DNA of 64,000 nucleotides, taken from Agrypnia vestita (lineage: Eukaryota; Arthropoda; Insecta; Trichoptera; Phryganeidae). The notes beneath the pieces were generated by a model. It worked only from the letters and a program-made list of their open reading frames with translations, had not been told where the DNA came from and did no database searches. Numbering within the stretch: position 1 is the first letter of the stretch; each line of letters opens with the position of its first letter. The position numbers were made by a program, and so were the translations under genes. Positions 21,651 through 35,200 of this stretch are shown here, piece after piece. Where the stretch lies: positions 18,293 to 82,292 of the forward strand of contig JADDOH010000500.1 in NCBI GenBank assembly GCA_016648135.1. The letters are read 5' to 3'.

Positions 21651-22740
21651 ATTGGTTTTATTATTTTATAAATGGAGGCTTGTTTCTTTCCTTATATAAG
21701 TAAATTCTTATTTTATAATTCTTAATGATTTTACTGACTGTTGCTGTTTATTATTACGACTTGCTTGCTGGTGAAGTGGTAAAGACAGTTATTTTAGACC
21801 AGCAGGTTAGTTCTAATAATCTCCGATATTTAAGTGAGCTTCCTTCATTTCTCATTATATCTTCTTGGTATTTTATTAACACAGTCAGATAAAAGAATCT
21901 ATAAATATTTTTAAACATTATTTACAAAATAAGAAACAAGTGGTTATATAAACAATTTTTACTACAAATTTGAATATATTTAAAAATACAAAATTATTCT
22001 TGTTGTCTTTTAAAAATGTCTATAATTTAATTATATACGATTTTGATGTGCATTAACAAATAAACGTTAAATATTTTCTATTTTTAATGTAGGTAGATTA
22101 TTTGGAAATTGAAATATAAAGACGAAATCCCAGACCTCGATTCCCACGACCGCGTTATCGCAACGTGTCCTTTCATAAAATTTTCTCTTAAGGAAGAGAC
22201 GGAGGTCACTTACTCTTTTATGTTGTTGAGCTTAGTTCCTTAAGCTAAAGGATAAAAAAGGCTTCATTCTTTTTAAAACACCGCATAGCACTTTCTTTAG
22301 TTTTCCGCAACTTTTCCATTTGAATCCAACTCTCAAGACGACGAAAGTAAACGCATCTATCGAAGAAGAAGAAAAGAAATGAGATAAAAAACCAATTTGT
22401 ATGAAAAATAAAATAATGTCGTTTTTCTGGATAATTCTACATTTCTGTGTATTTGAATCAGAACTCTTATTTAAATTTCAAGTTAAAAATGATAATACAA
22501 CAATTTGCATTTTTTAATTGAAGCTATAAATGTTAATATAAAAAAACACATTATATTTTTGATGTTTGTATTATTATTAATTAAAAAAAAATCATATTGA
22601 CTTTATATATTTTGTGGATAACTTTTTTAAAATATATTTGCTTTATCAGATGTTTTTGATAAATACAGCGTTAACTTAGTAGCTGGATATAATTATAAAT
22701 TTAAAAAATCGAAATTATTTTTATAACGACGGTTTGGTTG
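21651..22740. other. unassigned AT-rich region
   Basis: A GC-richer island at 22120-22380 lacks a repeat partner in the window. Nothing else is supported. Confidence 0.3.
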
Positions 22741-22850
22741 CAGCCAAATCAAATTAATGTGTATAATTAATAAAAATGAACTTTGTTTTCACCACTTTTG
22801 TATTGAAAAATATCAACATGTTTCAAAACAAAAGTGGTGAAAAAAAGTTA
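22741..22850. repeat. short inverted pair of Penelope-type ends
   Basis: GTTTTCACCACTTTTGT (22785-22801) and its near complement (22828-22845) enclose tatcaacatgtttc. The outer and inner sequences match the inverted pair at 5977-6309 in shortened form. Confidence 0.5.
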
Positions 22851-24184
22851 ATTTTTTATTAATCATATTAATAATGTCACACACAAAAATATTTTGCTCT
22901 TTTTGAAGAAGAACAAATTAATGTGGTTTATATAAAGTTTGTTATTAAAAAAAAACACATTAAGGGGGGGGGGGTAAGGTTATTCGGTGAAAAAAGAGTG
23001 TTTTCAAGAATTTTTTTGGCAATACAGGTAGTGCTAGTCTGTTTATTTAATTTTTATGTAATAATACATTATTTAAAGATTATTTTTAAAAATTTTCATT
23101 GCACTTGGAAGCCAAAACACCGATTTTCGCTAAAAAAATCGGCCAATTTGTTACTGTAAAATTGATATTTATTAAAAAAAAAAGTTACCTTCTGAATTTT
23201 GTGAAAAAGTACTGTGCAAAATTTCAAAACGATCGGTCCAGTAGATTTTGAGTTATGGCGTGCACGGACTTCAAAAATGTTATGTTTAAAACTCGACAAT
23301 TATTTTATACTTACACATAGACGTCGATGACAAGTCCATACAGCAAAGAGGTTTCACCAAGAAGATCTAGAGCATCTTTTTGTCTCAAAACTCTTCCAAT
23401 ACAATAGCGCATCCGGTAATCATCGGGTAAGCGCGTCCATCAGATGCTCGCGCAGGTACAGACAATCAGTCTGAGCATCACTCAAATATTCATAACTTCG
23501 TCAATTTTGACTTGACATTTTCACACAATATTTTAACGATATTATACATTCATTTAAAAAATAAAAAATAAAATGCAAAAAAATAATTGAATTCTTTACC
23601 CCCCTTAATTTAGATGAATAGTTTTGAATTAAGACAATATTGACATTTCAAATAATCTATACCGGACAACCAAATGAGAATGAAATTCCACAGATATTTA
23701 AATTAAACACTTTCACAAAAATTCTGCTTTGTAATTTTATGTGACTAGCCGCATTTATATGGAATTATTCTGTGGATGGATTTTGACTTTTAACACCACA
23801 TTGCGAGTAATTTATCGATTTTTTTAAAATAAAATTTTAGTGGGGTGTTATCATTATGGAAAATTGACATAAAATTCATTTACATATTATATTACTGGAT
23901 CGTTCAAACTCTTTAAGCAATAGACATCCTCTCAAAAATTAACGATCACGCAAAAATTAAGGCTGAAAGCATTGCAAATAAAACTTAACGATTTAATAGT
24001 AAGACCACAACTTACAAAAATAAATAAATCGAAATTTTAAAATTTTATTTCCATCAGCTGAAAAAAATTACAAGATTGATTGTTTGTCTTATATCTACAA
24101 CTTTAATATCTACAAACTAAATTATATTAAATTATCAAAAACATCATTGATTATCTTTTTGCAATTAAAAAAAAAATTACGTAA
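22851..24184. other. unassigned region
   Basis: Includes a G10 run at 22965 and the phrase aaaacgatcggtccagtaga (23226-23245), a style of sequence common in insect dispersed repeats and resembling gtccgatcggt of the tandem array at 60000. No gene is supported. Confidence 0.3.
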
Positions 24185-24354
24185 ACTGTCGGAGGCCTTC
24201 GTAGACCAATGGGTATGACACCGGCTTTTCACACCGAGGGTTCCGGGTTGGATTCCCGGTGAGGTCACAATTAATCTATGCGATTTACTCAAGCCTGGGT
24301 GTTTTGTGATGTTTTTTGCTTCTGTCATTGGGCCTCTTGGCCTGTTGAAGCGTA
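24185..24354 (+). mobile_element. tRNA-derived SINE
   Basis: The head contains an RNA polymerase III B box (gggttggattccc, 24245-24257) downstream of an A-box-like gtagaccaatgggta. The body (caagcctgggtgttttgtga, cattgggcctcttggcctgt) matches the SINE at 25445 and the tail at 960. Transcription by Pol III is inferred from the box pair. Confidence 0.7.
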
Positions 24355-25444
24355 AAATTAAAAATAAAATACCCGTCCCGCACTTAGACGCTCGTCGAAC
24401 AAACGGGTATTAATACCCTTAATAACAAGTTTTGTTAATACAATACAATAGCTGATAGCGGCATGGATACAGTAACAAAAACTGTACTTAATTTCTTGAA
24501 AGTAAATCAAGATTACACTCATATTTCATTGATATTTAATGTAATATATATGTACCTACATATGTCCACTTATAAATATTTCAACACTCACATGTAAATA
24601 TATGTTAAGTAATAAAGGTACACAACTTGTTAGTGTGTTAGAAAAGGTTTTCCGGTTACTGATCTAATTAAAAAACCTTATTTAATTACATAAAGTATTC
24701 ACTTTTAAAGAAGCTACCTTTATATGATACAAATAAATATCCACCACGCATGTAAGATACCGGGTTAAGATGTCATTTGTGTTATGTATTCTCGCTACGA
24801 TGTTTATTTCTTTCGATTTAATAATGATATTTGGTTTAAAAAGTCAATAAAATTTGTAACTTTAATTAAATTTATTTTGAACCTTTTTAAAATCTATGAA
24901 AATTATTCGACGATGCGACGAATAGCAAGCACAGTAGGTCGATTATACGTACCTACTATAAGTTTGACAAAGTTCACGTTGAGTATTCACAAACAAACCC
25001 TTAAATTCAAAAATTTTTTGAACCAACAGTTTGTGCAAGCATCCACTTAACCGAAGTGGATTGTCAGAGTATCCTAAAATAAATGGAAAAATGAAAATCT
25101 AAAGCAAATAAAAAATTATGGTTGTTATGACACTTTAATATTCGGCCGTATTTTGAAATAAGCAATATTGCTATTTTTGTATCTTGACAGTTATTGTAAC
25201 TTAAAAAATTAAAATTGGTGGCATTATAATGTTATAAAATAACTAGCAAGATAAAGAAATAGCAATATTGCTTATTTCAGAATACGGGCGATAATTGCAT
25301 ATTGCAAAAAAAAAATTTGATAAAAAGAAATGCAAACAGTGTATTTGCGATAAATATATAATATAAATAATTTTAATGCAATTCACTCCGAAATATGTAC
25401 GATATACAGGTATCTCCTGCATATTTTTTTTTAAATTTTCTTTA

Positions 25445-25620
25445 TAATAATGCAGATTTTGTAGTCGAGTGGGCGTCACGCTGGATCTGGCTTCTCATAT
25501 CGGGTATTCCGAATCGATTCCCGGTGAGTATATAATGCGTCATTTTCTCAAGCCTGGGTATTTCTGTAATGCGTCAACTACAGTTATTGAACCTCACGGC
25601 TTTTTGTAGCGTTAAGAATG
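25445..25620 (+). mobile_element. tRNA-derived SINE
   Basis: A box tagtcgagtggg (25462-25473) and B box gaatcgattcccgg (25511-25524) at tRNA-like spacing, then the same body as 24185 (caagcctgggtatttctgta, ggctttttgtagcgtta). Diverged, with no clear target duplication. Confidence 0.7.
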
Positions 25621-28600
25621 AAAATTATAATAATTAAAATTTAAAAATCAAATGCTTATTTCCAGATAATTACCTACCCAGAACATTATATTTATTGATT
25701 CGTCACAATAAGCATTTTAAACTTTTTTGGATAACCTAGAAAACTTTGTTTCACTAACATGGAAAGGTGAAAATGTTAGTTCATACATACATATGTAGGA
25801 ACGACAACATTGTTTTCCGAGGCTGTTTAAAGAAATGGTCGTTTCGAGACGTCGGCGTCGCCCAAGGAATTCATTCAGCTCATGGAATATGTATTAATGT
25901 GAGCAAAGGTAATATTCTGAGTGCATCTAATGAACTTACATAATTCAGGCATTCATTTACATATACAAGTATCGCAAGGGAAAATTTTATTTTATTTTAT
26001 TTTTAATGAGAGTACTAACAGAGTACTAACAGTATAATAGGTACAAAATACATAAAAAATAATAAATAACTTAATAATGATAAAACCCCCGCAGGAATTC
26101 CAATTGGAATGTTTTCCAATTGGAATCCGAATTTATTATTTTATTTGACTTGTATTAAAGGAAACAAATTTTTCATATTCGATATAAGTTACCGTAATCA
26201 TAGTCCAACATTTTCCAAAAAATAAGTAAGAAATATTAAAAATAAATGCAAACTTTGATATTGCATAGCTTCATAACTATTGGTCATGACTGTTTGAACA
26301 TTTTCGACCCATAATCAAAGAAGAAATATAGTCCTGCAAGGTTATTAATGTTTTCCAAATAACCCCGCAGCATGGTGTTTATGTAACTCGCCTACTTTAT
26401 TCAATACAACTACGCTGTCTCTATCAATGGGTGAAATTAGTCAGTGACATGAAATACGATTAGGATTCATATGATATATAGTATTAATATATATAGGATA
26501 TAAGTATATATATATATAATATATATATTATTTATATTTTTCATTTATTTATGGAAGCGAGTCCCGTAATATTTATTAAGAAATAAATAATCGATTACTC
26601 TCCTAATACTTCAGTAATTGTTCATATAAATTTGAACATACCTACTCAAAAAATATTGTCAGTTATTATAGGTTTATTATACTAATAGAAAGTGAATTTT
26701 TCTGTTCATGTTTCAAATTAATAAATCTAACAAGCTTAAAATTTTATAATCAATATTGAAATTAAAAATATAATTAAATTTTTATCAACTAATACGTAAT
26801 AGTCAAATTATGTCCTCATTACGCTTCAGGCGCGACCTAATTATTACAACATAGGCGTTTCATTTAATCGCTCGTACATACGCTTTCAAAGCCCAAAATA
26901 ATAATTTGCAACGCACATTAATTCCAACGTTCATTAATCTTCCCCAATTACCTTAATATTCATTTTTAAACCAGAAGTTTTGCTGTCAACCGGGAGGGGG
27001 ACTTTGATGATTTAATTATTGTAATTAATTAGGAACAGCGTTTTAAACATATTCATTAGAGGGAATTACTTTAGACACATTCGTGATGTATACTTTACCC
27101 ACTTTATGTAAGGGGGAAAATTCAGTTCAAAATACGTGACCGTCGGCGGTGCGTCGCTGAATACACGAACCGTTTTGTGGAAGACACGATCCGTTTCACC
27201 TCAGTGCAAGGTCGCCATACAATCTTGAAATTTCCCCGGATAATGGCTTTAATATGTTAAGTGGTTATATCTTTATAATCAGCATTCTCTCTCCTGCGTT
27301 AGCTAATATGTATGTTTGCTAGAAACAGCCGTATTTGTAGCTCATATCCACGGAACGAGACGTCATCACATAAATCTCAAGATCATGTTTAAAATTGAGA
27401 TTAGAAAATGACAAAAATTCAAATCCGCGTGCACGACGTTTCTTTTGACACGTGAATTCAAATAGCTAGAATCATAAATACTGACAGATATTTATAAAAA
27501 AAATTGAAACTAATGGCATTGAATTACTTACATTTATTCTGTTTAAATTGCTGCTAGGGAGATTAAAATTCTCCCAAATTATGAAATAAACATCAATGGA
27601 GTGATATAGAGATGAAATGAATCTCTGAGACAATGTGTGTAGATGAGGACTACGAAAGCCGAGACATTGAAAAAAGTGAGAGAAATAATCCAGACGGCTT
27701 TGAATGCTGCAGTGTTTTTGTGTGCTCGTCACCCGCGGCCCGGAGCGCGGGAGTGGTGGGAGAGGCGAGCGCATAAAACCGGGGACACTCGGGCACATCG
27801 GGCTCTTCGATTCCCGGGTTACACATTCGATAGACAGATGTAGCACGCTCGGTTTGCAGCAAATCATATCGGTATAATAAACTGGAGTAATAACTAGATT
27901 GTGTATTCCATGTAATCCAACTGAAAATCCATCATGATGACACACATACCATTGATTTTCTACGATCTGTCTGAGACGCATCCTACAATCCTTCAGATAC
28001 ATCACCCGCGAATAAGATGGTAACTGGAGAGGGGAAGGTAAGAGAGGAAGAAGAAAACCTTCTACTCGATAGACTAACCAGATCAGTGACTGTTCTATTG
28101 AGACTGCTATGCAAATTGCGGTCTTCAGAGAAAAATTAAGGTCAAGGAAGGCATATTTTGGTCGTAAAAATTTCGACTATTAGAATACAATATGTACAAT
28201 TATTTTGGTACCCCACGTACATTTACGTATTAAATAAATATAGGTACGTACCTAATGCTGATATCGCGGTATAGAAATGCGCCTCAGGGTTAAGAACCTT
28301 AGGTTCAACCCTTAGTTGATTTATGCTTACGTAAAATATGTCAATATTCGAAGCGGTTTGGATATACGAACGTACAGCATCAACAATTCATCGTGCTTAC
28401 AATTCACAGTCAACCATTCACCGCTGAGGTAATTCATCGCCTCAATAGAAATATTCTTTGAATTGGTTTAGCGAAAATAAAAATAGCCCAGGTAAGGACT
28501 TCTAAATAATGAAAATACCCAAATATTTACAAATTGAAGCAAATATATTTTTGTACAGGTAATATAAACCTGAAGAACTCTTTAAAATATGAATAATTTT

Positions 28601-28931
28601 TTATGTTTTCTAAGTAAATAAAACGTAATTAAATACTTATTTAATAAAAATTGCTTATTCACCAATCAATATATTCATGGGGAAGTAATATTTATCGAAC
28701 AAAGTCTTTACTTGGAGCAACCTCATCCCGAAACAAGAATATGACAGAAATTTTTAAACAAAAACGTGTTTTCATTTTTTTTAAATATAATATTATTTAA
28801 ATTCAATAGATGCTGATAAAGCTTTTTTCTTATATTAAAATAATTGTTGATTTTTACTATCTAAAAATCTACTGATATGTTAAAATACGCAACTCAATAT
28901 ATAAATAAAATGAAAATGAAGCTAGACTTGG
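25621..28931. other. unassigned region; possible host regulatory DNA
   Basis: No repeat partners for most of it. A compact GC-rich block (27640-27850) contains gcataaaaccgg (about 27771), and 26820-27070 has conserved-looking homeodomain-type AATTAATTAG sites. The longest non-transposon frame in the window, 177 codons on the minus strand (27472-28005, starting MMYLKDCRMRLRQ), overlaps the GC-rich block. It has no recognisable domain and a biased tail, so I do not call it a gene. Confidence 0.25.
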
Positions 28932-29084
28932 AATCACCGAAGATCACTAATTTGAAACGTACCTACTGAATTCTTGATTTTATGTATTTTTTCCTTCCAA
29001 AATCATGTTTCCTATAAATTTATAGATTATGTTTTCTCTAAAATCTCGAATTCAGTACATTATACATTAGTAAACCTCAATGAT
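28932..29084. mobile_element. palindromic MITE, diverged copy of 50441-50596
   Basis: aatcaccgaagatcactaa at the left is answered by ttagtaaacctcaatgat at the right. Inside, ctgaattcttgatt pairs with aaatctcgaattcag. The same palindrome lies inside the broken mariner at 50441. Confidence 0.55.
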
Positions 29085-29448
29085 GGCATTCATTTTTTTG
29101 AATATTGCTGCCTTTGCTTTTGTACCCCACAAATGATATAATTGTTTATATATTTTTAATAGGGAAATAAAACTTTATATAATTATACCAATTATAGTAC
29201 ATTTAAAGATCGCAATGTATTTATCTGAATAACCTAGGCCTAGATAGAGAGCAAATTTAGTATAATATATAGGAATAAATGAATATATAAGAAAAAAATA
29301 TATATACTAAAACGAAAACACAAATTATTGTTTGACAATAATTTTTCGAAATCCCACCTATTTGTTTCTGACATTAGTCAGCATGTTACGATTTGTTAAA
29401 ATTTACAGTCAACTTCTCAACGCGGTATTTTTCCACGAAACTTTAACA

Positions 29449-29486
29449 TATAAAAACGAATGCATTTAGACGAAGAGAAATCAGTC
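29449..29486 (+). promoter_or_regulatory. TATA plus initiator-like pair
   Basis: TATAAAAA (29449-29456) lies about 34 bp upstream of TCAGTC (29481-29486), the arthropod initiator form. A GC-richer block follows to about 29720. It could be an LTR or host promoter; no coding frame follows. Confidence 0.3.
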
Positions 29487-29599
29487 TTGCATTTTATGAA
29501 CGATCTCTTTTACGCTGCGCTGAGCCACATAAATTCCCTACACACTCGACATACGAAAGTAAAGCATTCTGGTACGTGAGCGCATACGTGTGGGGAACG

Positions 29600-29631
29600 G
29601 GAAAATGTGATATTGGCATATCACATTTTCC
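29600..29631. repeat. perfect 14-bp hairpin with 4-nt loop
   Basis: GGAAAATGTGATAT (29600-29613) and its exact complement (29618-29631) flank tggc. It lies 115 bp downstream of the TATA/initiator pair. Confidence 0.65.
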
Positions 29632-29719
29632 GACCGCGTCCACTCAGACACGAGGATACACTGCGGACCACCTTATCTCACGGCGCGGCGGTGTCGGGAG
29701 AGCTCGCGGGAAGAGCAAG

Positions 29720-32700
29720 CAGAAGTATTGCATTTTTTTTGTTTTATTTATTTTAAAGTAACTCAGATTTTAAGAGTTTTGTAAACTCAATAATAAAAAA
29801 CATTATCAGCAACACAATTTTATTTTATTTTAAGGGGATATACCCTGGAAACCTGATCTTTTACAAGAAGGTAAAATATGATTTTCTTTTTTGTCTCGGA
29901 CAAACGTGCACTGGGGAATGTTGCATCTCAGTCAAGGCGATGGAGCTCCACAGGAACGGATATAAGGTGGCAATTTTGTTTATTTTCAAAAATAATTTTT
30001 AATAAAGTAATAGTATAAATAATATATAAACTTAAATAAGTGCCAATAAAAAATCACCTTATATGGAAGTGTCATGTTCCACAACACGACGGTGTGGTAT
30101 TCTATCCTCTCTTTCTCAGCACTTTGGAAAGAAAAATGGAAATAACTAGAAGATAGAAGTGCTTACTAAATTCGCGAAACATCTGGAAACCCGAAAATGT
30201 AGGTATATTAGCGGGATTGTAACGTACCTACCTGCACACCTAAGCTAAATACCTAACTATGGAGTTTAATAATATAAGTTTTACGAAAAGCCCAAAGCTT
30301 GAGACTTTAAGCTACCGCATCGAGCTTTATTACAACTTTTGTGACTTTTAAGCACACACTTTATGCTTTAAGCTACTAGATAAAAACTTAAGTCGAACTT
30401 AGAACTTCGGAAGTATATTTACATGAAAGCTAATATTTTTTTTTTGTTAAGAATTTATATTTTCAAAATTGGCCAGTCGTGATCTATCTAGTGGTTAGGA
30501 AAATTCCCCCTCCGTTATGTCCGTAGCTATCCAAAATTCTTTTGATATGTGGTGAGAATCGTATTCTTACTAACGCGACTAGACTAATATAGAACGAATT
30601 CTTACCTAACTATGGAAATAACAAACGCACGTAACTAATCCGTACTCGTCCTTCTAGAAACCGCTCTAGAATTCTACAGTTTCGCCTATATGAGAGATAG
30701 CCGATATCGTCTACGTCCGGAGTTGGCCTAAAAGCCAATTATATGCGGCGTAGCCTAGGAATAAACGCTAGTAGCAAAACTCCCTTACATTGAACCGCCA
30801 TAACTATAATACCATCGGGGTTAAAATACTGTAATATAAAACAATACAATCGTTGCCAAGTTAACGGCATACGCTAAAGATTCCGCCCGCATTGATTATC
30901 AACATCTCATAATAGCAGCTTAGAACAGTGTCAGCACAACCACATGCGGCACCCATTTATGACAGATTTACAAGATATAATAGCATACGTTATATTCAAA
31001 ACACAAGTAAGAAACCTACCGATAGCGCGTCTCACGTTGTCCAATCTGCTCAATCTGTTCATAGTACATAGTAGGGGAAGACAAACATATATATATTCAC
31101 AACAACTAGGCGCAACAGAGGCTCAGGGCAAGCTTTGTCTGACATTATCGCAGCCCGAGATTCTAAGGGAATGGAAGATACAGATTTGTAAGTGAAATTT
31201 AAGAAGTGTCTAACCACTTCTGTTCAAACGTGGATTCTAGATGCCCCCCCCCTGTAGGGGGGAGGGGGATGCGGCCCCAGAGCATCGCCGCATCCGGTGG
31301 TTAACTCCTGTTTAGACATAACCTCCCACACTAAGCTGCAGACCAAGATCAAGCCGAGACTCTATTGCTCCTGCTGGAATCCCCCGAAGTCCTCGCTTCC
31401 CGGCGACAAACATATCAGGAAGAAATCCCGCGTCTGATATTAAGGTTTGTATATTATCCCGCGGGGCAGTCAAATTGACTGGTGTATAATGATGAGGATC
31501 CCACGTTGCGGCTACATGAGCCGGATTATTATGATGTTTACTGCTGATTAAAGGGCTGAATGAACTAACTGGGTGACTGGAAAAGACTCTCCCTTGAGCG
31601 CGTCAGTCAGAGCCATGTTAGCATCGCCAAATATAGTTGATGTGATTGATCCCACGGTGTAGTCTTATTGACTAGAGATATTAAATGATGGTAAAACAGC
31701 ATGATTATTACAGTTGATTGTGTAGTTCCTGATATGTTTCTCGCTGGCCGGGAAGGGAGAACCCCGAAGGTCTCTGTATACAGCAGGTTAGAAAAGGTGG
31801 TGACTGATGAGAATGATGGTGTTAGTAATGCCATCGCGCTCCTGAATGCGGTCCCGATCATAAAAATTGATTGTTAAACTGCTAACAGATCTCGTTCATT
31901 AAAGCGGCCCCGAGCATAAGTATTGACTGTCGAACTGCTACCTGCATCTTATAATTTCTCGTTCATGAGGAACGTCCTATCTCGTCCTTGAGTACGGAGT
32001 TATTACATTCACATACATTCATAACCAGAGCCCGAGCTCGTCGCACCAAGGGGACTGAAAAGACGTGAGAGGCTCTTCCCCTTAGATGTTAGAGGGGTAA
32101 CCGCATCAAGACCTTCAGACCATCCTGTAATTCTTGGCTTTAAAACCCAGTCACAACCGGGTAGATACAGTTAAGATGGCCCTACCTAGTCCCTGACCTA
32201 AGGTGTCTCTCCAATCTAATCAGACTCCATAGCCGAGAACGCGCGCTCCGACATTCGACCCTGTCTTGCCACGCGAGTAGATCCAACTTCATCTTTTTCC
32301 ACAATCGAAATTCAGCCTCCCAAGATCACGGGGCGTGAAAGACGTACGACTCCTCGCCTCCCGACCATGAAGAGACGAACTTCCCCATTCGGTTCTCGTT
32401 CATTATCCCATTTATAATCCCCGCGTGCCTAACCTTAAGAGTCTAGCGCCGGTGATAAGATCTCATTATGCTACGTTGGAAGTTAATATTGCACAACCGG
32501 GCGAAATACCTATTTTCCGCGATCATATTCAATTTGTAAAACGCAATAATATGTATTTATATATGTTAGTAAGACGTTTGAAATGCAGAATGCACGTACA
32601 ATGACCTCGCTTCTATCCTAAAGATAATTAAGATATAATCCCGACGTTACGTCCTGACATCAGTACTAATTTGTTTCCGCGTCCGTTACCGTCGGCTCTG

Positions 32701-32924
32701 AACCCACGTAATGAAATGAATAGTGACCATGTGACAATGACAAATTATTTAGCACGAACATTCCATTTGATACACATAAGAAAATAAAGAATAAATAATA
32801 TTAATGGTTCTTATCTTATTTCTGTAGTTGGTCTGCTTCTGAGATGGCATCCTGATCCGAAGTAATATAACGGGTCCTCTCCAAAATCGAGCAAATACCA
32901 GCGCCTGTATATATATTTCACTTC
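29720..32924. other. unassigned, GC-richer stretch
   Basis: From about 30480 to 32800 the GC content is clearly higher than in neighbouring DNA. A C9-tgta-G6 hairpin sits at 31244-31262, and a ~60-bp partial duplication lies at 31855-31970 (gcggtcccgatcataa/gcggccccgagcataa). Several frames of 60-90 codons are open on both strands (for example minus 31607-31861) but no domain is recognisable. It borders the tandem repeats that follow and may be part of the same large element. Confidence 0.3.
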
Positions 32925-33740
32925 ATTTCCCTTGTATATATAATTTAATATCAGCGCCTGTAAAACTGTATTAGATCCTAGAAACAAGAAAACTATTCCC
33001 TCTACGCCGAGCACATGCAGAACATAAACCCCCTCAATCTAGTTCATCCACGGTTAAGAAAAAAGGCGAAAGAATAGTAATAGTAAAAGGTCCCAACAGA
33101 AGTTGAAGTTCTCTGTAAACTGTCCATATCCTCTAGTTGCGCCTGTGTTTTCCAATAACAACCTTCCAGTCATGTATTTAACATAACGTCCTCCTTGTGT
33201 GTATGTGTGCTTCAATATCTGTCATCCAGTTAATGATTCCCAAAATAGTGTTTTCCTTGTATATATATATTTCAATATCAGCACCTGTAAAACTGTATTA
33301 GATCCTAGAAACAAGAAAACTATTCCCTCTACGCCGAGCACATACAGGACATAAACCCCTTTCAAACTAGTTCATCTACGCCGTACAGTGATATCACATG
33401 CAGACATAAACAATATAATTACAAGTATGCTTGCGTCCCGCCGACTGGACGCCTGTGTTTTCCAATAACAACTTTCCAGTCATGTATTTAACATAACGTC
33501 CTCCTTGTGTGTATGTGTGCTTCAATATCTGCCATCCAGTTAATGGTTCCCAAAATAGTGTTTTCCTTGTATATATATTTCAATATCAGCACCTGTAAAC
33601 CTGTATAGAATCCTAGAAACAAGAAGACTATTCCCTCTACGCGAGCACATACAGAACATAAGCCCTTTCAAACTAGTTCATCTACGCCGTATAGTGGTAT
33701 CACAAGCAGACATAAACAATACAATTACAAGTATGCTTGC
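32925..33740. repeat. ~310-bp tandem repeat, about 2.6 copies
   Basis: gcctgtgttttccaataaca occurs at 33141 and 33451, and gcacctgtaaa-type sequence at 32954, 33281 and 33589. Copies include gatcctagaaacaagaaaac and ctacgccgagcacat. It directly abuts the next array. Confidence 0.85.
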
Positions 33741-33744
33741 GTTC

Positions 33745-35200
33745 TCCCCCACCTTGGTGGAAATATTCGCATTCGTATTCACCGAATAGTAGGCCTGATA
33801 TTCGTATTCATGAAGGTAGTATTCGTTGCATCAAGGTTATTATATTTACAAGTATGTTCAAGTTCCCCCACCTTGGTGGAAATATTCGCATTCGTATTCA
33901 CCGAATAGTAAGCCTGATATTCGTATTCGTTGCATCACTCTCATTCTCGTATTCACCGAATAGTAAGCCTGATATTCGTATTCGTTGCATTACTCTCAAT
34001 AATAAAATCATATAGATAAATAATTACGGTAACTCATAAAAATATGATATTACTTATATTAAACGAACAAAGCAAAACAATCTGTCATATAAGTAAATAA
34101 CGTGATCACGGAAGACCGAAGGTTAACTACCCCTGAACAAACCGCGAACTGCCCACAATAATGGAAAATGTTGTAGAAAACATTTCAAATATCTAATACT
34201 GAATGAATAAAACAATGCCATATGAATAACTATCGCGATTACGGAAGGCCGAAGGTTAACCACCCTTGAACACACCGCGAACTGCCCACAGGCCTGATAT
34301 TCGTTTTCGTGGGAGTAGTATTCGTTGCATCACTCTCAATAATAAAATCATATAGATAGATAATTACGGTAACTCATAAAAATATATTATATTACTTATA
34401 TTAAACGAACAAAACAAAACAATCTGTCATATAAGTGAATAACGTGATCACGGAAGACCGAAGGTTAACTACCCCTGAACAAACCGCGAACTGCCCACAG
34501 GCCTGATATTCGTTTTCGTGGGAGTAGTATTCGTTGCATCACTCTCAATAATAAAATCATATAGATAGATAATTACGGCAACTCATAAAAATATATGATT
34601 TTACTTATATTAAACGAACAAAACAAAACAATCTGTCATATAAGTGAATAACGTGATCACGGAAGACCGAAGGTTAACTACCCCTGACCAGACCGCGATC
34701 TGCCCACAATAATGGAAAATGTTGTAGAAAGCATTTCAAATATCTAATATAGAATGAATAAAACAATGTCATATGAATGACTATCGCGATTACGGAAGGC
34801 CGAAGGTTAACCACCCCTGAACACAGACCGCGATCTGCCCACAATAATGGAAAATGTTGTAGAAAGCATTTCAAATATCTAATATTGAATGAATAAAACA
34901 ATGTCATATGAATGACTATCGCGATTACGGAAGGCCGAAGGTTAACCACCCCTGAACACACCACGAACTGCCCACAATAGTGAAAAATGTTCTAGAAAAC
35001 ATTTCAAATATCTAATATTGAATGAATTAAACAATGTCATATGAAAACTATCACGGCTACGGAAGACCGAAGGTTGATCTGATCTAACCGTAAACGACCC
35101 ACAATAATGGAATATGTTGTAAAAAAAAAACATTTCAAATATCTAATATTGAATGAATAAAAACAATGCCATATGAATAACTATCGCAATTAAGGAATAT
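33745..35200. repeat. nested tandem-repeat block (118, ~210 and ~130 bp units)
   Basis: Three unit sizes succeed each other. A 118-bp unit (ccccaccttggtggaaatat at 33747 and 33864) is rich in attcgtattc. A ~210-bp unit follows (ctctcaataataaaatcata at about 34334 and 34544). A ~130-bp unit ends the block (gcccacaataatgg at about 34151, 34702, 34838, 34970 and 35096). The phrases agaccgaaggttaac and catttcaaatatctaat are shared. Open frames at 34674-34964 and 34942-35133 follow the repeat period and are not genes. Confidence 0.85.

Noticed and set aside
31300..31600. Minus-strand open stretch ending RLDLGLQLSVGGYV that looked like a protein C-terminus
   Set aside because: Opposite-strand frames are equally open in this GC-richer stretch, upstream continuation breaks at once, and no family is recognisable.
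34674..35133. Open frames with an internal protein repeat (MVCSGVVNLRPSVIA...)
   Set aside because: They follow the ~130-bp tandem unit exactly and no protein family is recognisable.
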